Source: an uncultured Lachnospiraceae bacterium (GTDB taxonomy: Bacteria; Bacillota; Clostridia; Lachnospirales; Lachnospiraceae). Taken from it: a DNA stretch of 21,905 nt. The notes beneath the pieces were generated by a model that was not told the DNA's origin, did not search any database, and worked only from the letters and a program-made list of their open reading frames with translations. Of the stretch, positions 1 to 5,421 are shown piece after piece. Location of the stretch: assembly GCA_910586125.1 (NCBI GenBank), contig CAJUHP010000036.1:1-21905 (forward strand), given 5' to 3'. The translations under genes and the position numbers were made by a program. The first letter of the stretch is position 1, and each line of letters begins with the position of its first letter.

Positions 1-158
1 CCTCGTTTATTTGTGAAAAAATAATAGTTATACTTAAAAAGTTCTTCTGCTTTTTCATATCTATCACCAATTATTTGTGCTATTCTATAATTTAAAATGG
101 GGTAGCGAAACCTGGAGTTTCTCAATTTCCAGTTTTCACAGCCCCCTAATCGTATCAT
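1..158 (-). CDS. Partial unrecognised ORF, 5' end only
   Basis: An open minus-strand frame starts at ATG 158-156 and runs 52 codons without a stop to the window edge. It begins MIRLGGCENWKLRNSRF and is rich in aromatic and charged residues (RYEKAEELFKYNYYFF near the edge). An in-frame stop lies just upstream of the ATG, so the start is bounded. No convincing Shine-Dalgarno sequence precedes it, and its start lies 2 nt from the integrase remnant on the other strand. I do not recognise a family. It may be the start of a real accessory gene or a chance frame in degraded mobile DNA; the rest of the gene lies outside the window. Confidence 0.3.
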   Translation of the reverse strand, partial: MIRLGGCENWKLRNSRFRYPILNYRIAQIIGDRYEKAEELFKYNYYFFTNKR

Positions 159-160
159 AA

Positions 161-313
161 TATTCTTTTAGAGCACTTGAAGGGGGTATGGATTATCAGG
201 TTTTGAAAACGGTTCTGGGTCATTCCTCTATAGCTATTACTTTGGATTTGTATGCCCATGTGCTACAAAAGGAAAAATTTAAGGGGATGCAGGGTATTAC
301 GGATATGTTCTAA
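161..313 (+). pseudogene. Tyrosine recombinase/integrase C-terminal remnant
   Basis: The frame reads SFRALEGGMDYQVLKTVLGH followed by SSIAITLDLYAHVLQ and ends at TAA 311-313. This matches the last part of a phage or ICE-type tyrosine integrase: the LGHSS segment carries the conserved His of the catalytic pentad, and the Tyr of LDLYAHV sits where the DNA-cleaving nucleophile belongs. Only about 50 codons survive. An in-frame stop at 158-160 cuts the frame, and no N-terminal DNA-binding domain or catalytic Arg is seen upstream, so it cannot be an active recombinase by itself. It marks the segment as mobile-element derived. An ATG at 188 could give a 41-aa peptide, but I regard that as residual. 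Confidence 0.75.
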
Positions 314-336
314 AGGATCGCTTAGCTTATAATGAT

Positions 337-370
337 AAAGGCTGTTGGGTGTTCAAAACTTACAGCCTTT
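337..370 (+). terminator. Weak hairpin after the integrase remnant
   Basis: AAAGGCTGT (337-345) and ACAGCCTTT (362-370) are perfect 9-bp complements with a 16-nt loop, 23 nt past the integrase stop. There is no U-tract after the stem, so termination is uncertain. It may be the relic of the integrase terminator. Confidence 0.3.
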
Positions 371-458
371 GGAAGGGGCTGTCGGAAAATTGATGTGCCC
401 GCTGTCAAGTAGACAAGTTAAATATCTAAAATGGGAAGTATCCTAAAGTTGAGGGCAT

Positions 459-502
459 AAAGAAAAGCTATCAGGAATTATGATTCCTGATAGCTTTTCT
501 TT
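459..502 (-). terminator. Strong perfect hairpin terminator, probably bidirectional
   Basis: Bases 459-478 are the exact reverse complement of 483-502, giving a 20-bp perfect stem with a 4-nt loop (479-482). The arm ends are A-rich on the left and T-rich on the right, so each strand gets a U-run after the GC-containing core. The stem lies 8 nt beyond the stop of the P-loop gene (511), which makes it the natural 3' end of the minus-strand accessory operon. It could also insulate that operon from transcription entering from the integrase side. Confidence 0.85.
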
Positions 503-510
503 ATATTTGT

Positions 511-963
511 TCAATCAAGAGAAAGGTCTCTTATAGCTGATATTTTAATATTTTTCCCTATTCTTTCTGTGTGGAGTCTTGTAATTTTAGTCCCCCAGTT
601 ACGAAAGGTAGGTCTACGACACATCACAATCCACGTGGCTAGACATTCTCCCATAAGTTTATTTACTAATTCTTTCTGGTCTTTAGTATACAAATCATAT
701 CTATCTAGTATCACTATCTTATTTTCGCACTCAGACTTTGAAATACTCTTTAACTCAAAAGAGTTTAAATATACACGTATTCGGTCTTTCTTTTCTCCTA
801 TTAGTTTTAGTTCGCAAGAATTTTGGTTGCTTTCTATGTTTCTAAACATATGAGATATCAAAGTTTTTCCAGTACCGGATTCCCCCCCGATAATCATTAT
901 TTTGCTGTCTAGTACCAATTTTACTTCTACATTACCATCCCTAACTACTATCGTATTATTCAT
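511..963 (-). CDS. Small P-loop NTPase-like protein of accessory operon
   Basis: This 150-aa protein carries a clear Walker A motif, GGESGTGKT (residues 26-34), and a Walker B-like strand, NKIVILDRYD (81-90). A later hydrophobic strand, ATWIVMCRRP, ends in an Arg pair. These features support ATP or GTP binding. The protein is too short for a full AAA+ or ABC ATPase and lacks an ABC signature, so a hydrolytic role is unproven. It has no signal peptide or membrane segment and should be cytosolic. Its ATG overlaps the stop of the preceding gene (ATGA at 960-963), with a G-rich Shine-Dalgarno (GGGGGA) upstream, implying translational coupling. It is the last gene of a three-gene operon that ends at the hairpin 459-502. 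Specific function unknown. Confidence 0.8.
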   Translation of the reverse strand: MNNTIVVRDGNVEVKLVLDSKIMIIGGESGTGKTLISHMFRNIESNQNSCELKLIGEKKDRIRVYLNSFELKSISKSECENKIVILDRYDLYTKDQKELVNKLMGECLATWIVMCRRPTFRNWGTKITRLHTERIGKNIKISAIRDLSLD

Positions 964-1400
964 GCTATCCCCCTTAATTTTTTATATATCTCCATATCTC
1001 CTGTATACAATTTACCATCTATAATACAACGAGCCTCTTCATAATTCGGTACTATATAACTGGATGTATATGCCTTTATGTCTACTTTTTCAGATAGTTT
1101 AAATATAAGGTCAATAGCATTACTCCCGCATTCGTCCAAAGACACGGCTGTGTCTGTACCAGCATAATGTACTGCCAGCAATGTTGCTTTACAACCAGAT
1201 GATAAGTTAGTTACAAGAGTTTTGCCATATGGAGTTTCAACCATCATATCCCCGATGTATTTAGCGTTATCTATAGTTTTCATTATATACCTGTATACTT
1301 TTTTACTAAAGTCTATATTTCGGTTCTGTATTGTATAGAACCATGCTTCCACATCTGTTATAACATTACATTTGTCGTATTCTGTATACAAAGTTAACAT
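960..1400 (-). CDS. DUF4869-like hypothetical protein
   Basis: This 146-aa soluble protein has no membrane segment. From memory its layout resembles DUF4869-type proteins: an N-terminal strand, an aromatic WF region, a MKTIDNAKYI segment, then TPYGKTLVTNLSSGCKATLL, where family members have a PxLG...LSxGxK motif. A DECGSNAIDLI helix and a C-terminal strand with LYTGDMEIYKKL follow. The similarity is by eye only. The function of that family is not established to my knowledge. The start has a strong GGAGGGGG ribosome binding site, 21 nt separate it from the upstream 411-aa gene, and its stop overlaps the start of the P-loop gene. It may act in a complex with those two proteins; that is inferred from gene order alone. 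Confidence 0.7.
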   Translation of the reverse strand: MLTLYTEYDKCNVITDVEAWFYTIQNRNIDFSKKVYRYIMKTIDNAKYIGDMMVETPYGKTLVTNLSSGCKATLLAVHYAGTDTAVSLDECGSNAIDLIFKLSEKVDIKAYTSSYIVPNYEEARCIIDGKLYTGDMEIYKKLRGIA

Positions 1401-1421
1401 GTCACATTCCCCCTCCGCATT

Positions 1422-2657
1422 TTAACCTAAATATGATAATCTTTTTATCACACCACTGTTTAGTATATTTGCATAATTATTGTATATCAATTTATTTGCT
1501 GCTTCGTATATCAAACCGAACATGGAATTTTCTATGATACATTTTATTTTATTTTTGTCCATTAAGCATCTATGACACATTGATACTGGTGAATCTTTCC
1601 TATTAGTACCAAATTTTTTTTCTAATGCACATATATTACTATTATGTGTAGCACAATTATTATACCAGCACACATACACACTCTTATTAAAATAATATGG
1701 TTTTCCACATGTTATACCCGCCAGTTCATCAGTTAGGTATCTCTCTATTGAATCTATTTTAGGATACCTAGCTGCTTTAGGCGGATACCCAAAATTGATT
1801 TGCTTCCCAGCCACTGTATATTTTGAAGTGTTTTTATCGTACATTATAAAATTATTGATATTTCCAGTTTGAATATACTGATTAGCACATTCCAGTAATT
1901 TTTTTTGCCATGTATCAAGCCCTATAATCTCGTTAGTCAGATACTTAAATGTTAAAGCACATTCTTCTATACAGTATGGAGTGAACTTCACTATCTTTAC
2001 TCCAAGTCTATTTTTTACTTTTTTTAAAGTACTACCAATTTCATGTTCTATATATTGATCTTTGCTTAACCCTGTGTCGTATATAACAATACACAAAGAA
2101 TTTTGTGGTATGTATTTTAGTAGTACTGCGCTCATATAAGAGTTACCATGACATCCCAAATAGGTACACTTTAAATTTATATTTTTATCATATGCAAATA
2201 GCCTAAGAATCTGGGCTATAATATTTATAGTAGTACCCCTATCTTCAGTTACAACGTATAGTTCCTTACTAATTTTAGATGCCATGTTGTATTTATGTTC
2301 TGATATAGTTACAGTATTGTCTTTATATGTGTTATTCCTTATAATATCTTTTTGCTCAATCACTACCCCATTCCCAGTAAGTGTCCCCTTCTTCTTTACA
2401 TCACTTTGTTTAATCTGTAATACCTTTCCTCCATTACTTTTCAATCTTACTTTAAGGGTTTTTGGATTACACCTAGGCTTATGCACAATAATTTTAGAAT
2501 ATTTATTACCACTGGTATTCTTTCGTGTATAAACGTTCAAACTCTGATGTTTGGATAGTTCCTCAATATTTGCTATGCTGTACTTTTTTCCATGAGAGTC
2601 TATACAATGCTGTCTGTCACTGGATATCTTATCTATAACTATGTCGTATCTATTCAT
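1422..2657 (-). CDS. TOPRIM-like, Cys/His-rich protein of accessory operon
   Basis: This 411-aa protein is the first gene of the operon, with Shine-Dalgarno GGGGAAGGAA just before ATG 2657. Residues 1-115 are basic and beta-rich, with several Lys/Arg runs, as in a nucleic-acid-binding region. Residues 133-240 alternate strands and helices with acidic residues placed roughly as in TOPRIM domains: E138 after strand LYVVTE, a GCHGNS turn (168-173), D194 after strand LCIVIYD, and E231/E232 after strand VKIVKFTPYCI. The canonical DxD is only D-T-G here, so TOPRIM is a hypothesis. The C-terminal part holds C330, C335, H338, C343, C361, C364 and C373, a plausible zinc site. A nuclease, a primase-like enzyme or a non-catalytic sensor are all possible. 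The base composition is much more AT-rich than the core genes, which suggests acquisition by transfer. Confidence 0.8.
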   Translation of the reverse strand: MNRYDIVIDKISSDRQHCIDSHGKKYSIANIEELSKHQSLNVYTRKNTSGNKYSKIIVHKPRCNPKTLKVRLKSNGGKVLQIKQSDVKKKGTLTGNGVVIEQKDIIRNNTYKDNTVTISEHKYNMASKISKELYVVTEDRGTTINIIAQILRLFAYDKNINLKCTYLGCHGNSYMSAVLLKYIPQNSLCIVIYDTGLSKDQYIEHEIGSTLKKVKNRLGVKIVKFTPYCIEECALTFKYLTNEIIGLDTWQKKLLECANQYIQTGNINNFIMYDKNTSKYTVAGKQINFGYPPKAARYPKIDSIERYLTDELAGITCGKPYYFNKSVYVCWYNNCATHNSNICALEKKFGTNRKDSPVSMCHRCLMDKNKIKCIIENSMFGLIYEAANKLIYNNYANILNSGVIKRLSYLG

Positions 2658-2702
2658 TTTCCTTCCCCAAAAACTTATTCTGATTGGTTGCTCATGCTCT
2701 TT

Positions 2703-2731
2703 ATTTTACCACATTTTCTTAAATATATCAA
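2703..2731 (-). promoter_or_regulatory. Sigma-A promoter of the left accessory operon
   Basis: On the minus strand, TTGATA (2731-2726) and TAAAAT (2708-2703) are separated by exactly 17 nt, about 45 nt upstream of ATG 2657. The same two hexamers with the same spacing, and a shared GTGG just before the -10, occur in inverted orientation at 21776-21804. That conservation supports a functional promoter. Confidence 0.75.
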
Positions 2732-2818
2732 AATAAATATATTTATATTTTACCTCTCAGTTATTCCTATAGTACCTCTACAACACCTTTATTTCCCTTT
2801 CCAGCCTCTTAAACACTC

Positions 2819-2910
2819 TGCCATTTCTGTATCAATATGTACAAAATTGGATGGGAATGTATTTTTATACAGGGGATTTTAGTGGGTACAACTAACGAAA
2901 CTGGGACTAA
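2819..2910 (-). repeat. Conserved 92-bp upstream block, left inverted copy
   Basis: Read on the minus strand, this block matches 21627-21718 at 84 of 92 positions without a gap; five of the eight differences are transitions. It starts sharply at TTAGTCCCAGTTTCGTTA and ends at AGAAATGGCA; a shorter match (TTTAAGAGG) lies just beyond. The spacing to the downstream -35 is 87 nt here and 57 nt in the other copy. It contains a near-perfect inverted repeat, TGTATAAAA...TTTTGTACA. No open frame explains it. It may be a regulatory region, a small RNA or the end of a mobile unit. Confidence 0.85.
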
Positions 2911-3202
2911 AAAATTATACTTTATATCCTTCCCTGCTGTTTTTACTGCTTTCCCTTAAAACCCTTCTATTTTCCCTCTGGTTCCTTCTGAACCCTTTTC
3001 CCTTGTTCCCCCTATCTCGCCTTTAAACTCCCTAGGATTTGATTCCGGTGGCTCTGGGACCTATTTCTGGCTCCCCTACTCAATTCTACCTCATACCGGG
3101 TCTTGTGACAAAATATGTGTCAAATCTTGTGTCTGCTATCGGTTTCTTGCTTTGTTTTCTATTTTTTATATAGCTCGCAATTCTTTGTTTTACAGGCTTC
3201 CC
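2911..3202. other. Intergenic stretch without a recognised gene
   Basis: No supported ORF lies here. The plus strand is pyrimidine-rich (many CCCTT/TTCC runs between about 2930 and 3015), so a minus-strand transcript would be purine-rich with repeated AGGG/AAGG words. Near 3105-3130 there is a TGTGACAAAA...TGTGTCAAAT stretch with short TGACA-like repeats. I see no clear terminator, tRNA or IS end. It lies between the conserved block and the small ORFs and looks like mobile-element filler. Confidence 0.5.
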
Positions 3203-3403
3203 TTAGGCGTTCTGTATTGATTTTAATTTTACATTCTGTTCTTCGCACAGGATAAAAACATTTTCAATGCTTTTATCCTCTATTTGACTGAATAATTTGG
3301 ATGATAATTTTCGCACATCCCCGGTAATAATATGTTTTTCGCAGGGAGTGTTTTCTTCCAACTCTTTGATTTTCCTAATCGCTTCCTCGACAATTTTATT
3401 CAT
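3203..3403 (-). CDS. Small hypothetical protein, 66 aa
   Basis: This short charged protein begins MNKIVEEAIRKIKELEE. It is predicted helical at the N-terminus and ends with a strand-like NVFILCEEQNVKLK segment. It has no signal peptide or membrane segment. A good Shine-Dalgarno, GAAGGAG, lies 6 nt upstream of ATG 3403, and the stop of the tiny ORF 3419-3481 precedes it by 15 nt, so the two are probably co-transcribed. I recognise no family. Composition and position fit a small accessory gene of a mobile element. Real translation is likely but unproven. Confidence 0.55.
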   Translation of the reverse strand: MNKIVEEAIRKIKELEENTPCEKHIITGDVRKLSSKLFSQIEDKSIENVFILCEEQNVKLKSIQNA

Positions 3404-3418
3404 TTGATGCTCCTTCGA

Positions 3419-3481
3419 TCATTTTTCCATTCTAAACCGGGAGGTTTCTCTGCCCTGCATTCTCATATACTTATATTCCAT
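3419..3481 (-). CDS. Tiny ORF, 20 aa, upstream of the 66-aa gene
   Basis: ATG 3481-3479 opens a 20-codon frame, MEYKYMRMQGRETSRFRMEK, ending at TGA 3421-3419. An AGGTGA Shine-Dalgarno lies 6 nt before the ATG, better than chance would give. It could be a leader peptide, a small regulatory protein, or the surviving tail of a longer gene cut at the junction with the core. Function unknown. Confidence 0.35.
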   Translation of the reverse strand: MEYKYMRMQGRETSRFRMEK

Positions 3482-3608
3482 GTTATATCACCTGCTGCCT
3501 ACGAGTACGGCGCATCCGATAATGCCATCTCCCAAGAGGTACAAGCCGCCGCAGCGGAGCTTGCCGCCTTGAAGTTTGAAGTGAGAAAAGCAGACAAACT
3601 TTCAACGT
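3482..3608. other. Junction between AT-rich accessory DNA and GC-rich core
   Basis: Composition shifts here from AT-rich to GC-rich. The plus strand reads in frame as AYEYGASDNAISQEVQAA followed by an Ala/Glu-rich helical stretch ending near KADKL, with coding-like texture. It has no start, no stop before it runs into the antisense of the ABC gene, and no family I recognise. It may be a fragment of a mobile-element gene broken at the junction. I see no terminator for the ABC operon that ends at 3609. Confidence 0.35.
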
Positions 3609-5405
3609 CTATTTGTATTTCTCCATCTGTAGGCGGAACATGGCGGCGTACTGGCCGTTTTGTCTCATCAGCTCGTCGTGAGAGCCTTCTTCCACAATCC
3701 GGCCGTTTTCCAGCATATAGATCCGGTCGGCCAGACGGGTGGTCGAGAGGCGGTGGGAGATAAAGATAACGGTTTTGCTGCGGTCCAGATTCATCATCGT
3801 ATGATTTAAATTGTATTCGCTCAAAGGATCCAGCGCGCTGGACGGCTCGTCCAGGATGAGGATGGGGCTGTCCTGGCAGAGACTGCGGCAGATGCCGATC
3901 ATCTGGGCCTCGCCGCCGGAAAAAAGTACGCCGTTCTCCTCGAATTCCCTGGTGACAGGCGTCTCATAGCCCTGGGAAAGCTGCTCAAATTTCCGGTCAA
4001 ATCCGCTTTTTTGCAGCAGCGGTTCCATCGTCTTTTCCTCGATGGGAGTCCGATCCATAACGATATTCTGGCCCAGAGTCGCGGCGAAGAGCTGGTAATC
4101 CTGAAACAGCGCCGCGTACTGCCCACGGTACTGTTCCAGATTCAGATGGCGGATATCCGTCCCGTTGCGGGCAATGCTCCCCTGCGATGCGTCGTAAAGC
4201 CGCATGAGCAGTTTGACCAGCGTGGTCTTGCCGGCGCCGTTATAGCCGACAAAAGCGATCCGTTCCCCCTTTTTGATAGTCAGATTCACATGATCGAGAA
4301 CGGGCGCGCCGTCCGGATAGGAGAAGGATACATCCTTCAGGCAGAGGGTGTCAAAGGTGTCCGTGATTTCCTTTGCCTCTGCGGTCTGCCGGATATCTAC
4401 GGGGCAGTCCAGGAAATGCCGGATTTTTTCAATGTAACGGCCGTGATCCGGAAACTGCACCAGCACGTGAGCCAGCATCTCGGTACAGTTCTTCAGGTTG
4501 TAGCAAGAATTATACAGCGTTACCGCTGTTCCATAGCCGAAAATGCCTTTTACAAAGGAGCGGTACAAGAGAGAGAGCAGATAAACGCCGTCAAACAGCA
4601 GGGTGTTGCAGAAATAGTTGATTATGGTGGTCAAGATCGTCAGCCGCCTGGTTTCTTTTTTGGTAATTTTCCCCATTTGGCGGGAGGTGTCTTGAAACTC
4701 CTCGTACAGGATCGGTTTCACCTGGCCGAACCGCAGTTCCTTGGCGTATTCCGGCAGATAAAAAACCCGGCTGATATAATCCCGTTTGCGTTCCAGAGCT
4801 TTCAATTGTTCTTTGAACCGCAGATTCCATTTGTTGTAAAGATTGGAGAGGGACAGAATGAGAACGAGGGAAACCGCGGTCAGCAGAAGGCCGAAGGGAT
4901 CGCGGGTCAGCACATAGCCGCCCACGACAAAAATTCCGACGATCTCGCCGATGAGCATGGCAAAAGTTCCGATCACCTGCTCGGTCCGCTGCGCGGCCTC
5001 GCTCATGGCCCAGACGAACTCGTTGTAATACTGGGGATCGTCGTAGTTTTTCAGATCCATTTCGGAAGCTTTCTGATACAGCTCCATCCGGATGCGCCGG
5101 TGAATCTTTTCCAGTGCAATCGGTTTGAGCCGGGTTTCCACATAGTTGGGAAGGACCTGAGCGATCAGCGTCACAAAGGTAAAAACGGCTATCACAAGCC
5201 AGAATACGTCGGCAAAGGGCTTTTCATACTGAATACAGTCAATGATATACCCGATCATGTAAATATGCTCAATGAAAACGATCAGACGGTGTCTGGCGCG
5301 GGTGGTGAGCTGCTCGACGGTGAAAAGAGGGGCTTCCTGCAGGGCGATTTTTAACAGAAACCAGTTGTTGGACAAAACTCTTTTGACTGTGATGGGGTCG
5401 GACAT
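3609..5405 (-). CDS. ABC exporter half-transporter (permease-ATPase fusion), second of pair
   Basis: This 598-aa protein starts MSDPITVKRVLSNNW. ATG 5405 is chosen because AGGAGG sits 6 nt upstream; the frame stays open further 5' but that overlaps the upstream gene. The N-terminal half has several hydrophobic spans, about residues 45-90, 145-190 and 262-300, as in type IV ABC exporters. The ATPase half shows Walker A GYNGAGKTT (387-395), a Q-loop in ALFQDYQLF, signature FSGGE, Walker B ILILDEPSSALD and the H-loop in FISHRLS. The signature has Phe where Leu is usual. With the neighbour 16 nt upstream it should form a heterodimeric inner-membrane exporter. The linked LytTR two-component genes suggest peptide, bacteriocin or antimicrobial export; the substrate cannot be read from sequence. 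Confidence 0.9.
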   Translation of the reverse strand: MSDPITVKRVLSNNWFLLKIALQEAPLFTVEQLTTRARHRLIVFIEHIYMIGYIIDCIQYEKPFADVFWLVIAVFTFVTLIAQVLPNYVETRLKPIALEKIHRRIRMELYQKASEMDLKNYDDPQYYNEFVWAMSEAAQRTEQVIGTFAMLIGEIVGIFVVGGYVLTRDPFGLLLTAVSLVLILSLSNLYNKWNLRFKEQLKALERKRDYISRVFYLPEYAKELRFGQVKPILYEEFQDTSRQMGKITKKETRRLTILTTIINYFCNTLLFDGVYLLSLLYRSFVKGIFGYGTAVTLYNSCYNLKNCTEMLAHVLVQFPDHGRYIEKIRHFLDCPVDIRQTAEAKEITDTFDTLCLKDVSFSYPDGAPVLDHVNLTIKKGERIAFVGYNGAGKTTLVKLLMRLYDASQGSIARNGTDIRHLNLEQYRGQYAALFQDYQLFAATLGQNIVMDRTPIEEKTMEPLLQKSGFDRKFEQLSQGYETPVTREFEENGVLFSGGEAQMIGICRSLCQDSPILILDEPSSALDPLSEYNLNHTMMNLDRSKTVIFISHRLSTTRLADRIYMLENGRIVEEGSHDELMRQNGQYAAMFRLQMEKYK

Positions 5406-5421
5406 GTTTTTCCTCCTGAAT

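Noticed and set aside
2284..2882. Plus-strand ORFs (82 and 96 codons) with hydrophobic content
   Set aside because: They arise from AT-rich antisense of the 411-aa gene and its upstream region; the second crosses the conserved noncoding block and promoter.
2941..3130. Pyrimidine-rich stretch considered as a CRISPR leader or repeat array
   Set aside because: The CCCTT/TTCC words are irregular in length and spacing; no repeat-spacer periodicity.
3332..3763. Plus-strand ORF spanning the left junction
   Set aside because: It joins antisense of the 66-aa gene, the junction fragment and antisense of the ABC gene; not a coherent protein. Only the middle part has coding-like texture.
4011..5354. 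Long plus-strand ORF (447 codons) antisense to the ABC gene
   Set aside because: It mirrors the codon structure of the well-supported ABC half-transporter on the other strand; no family motif or ribosome binding site of its own.
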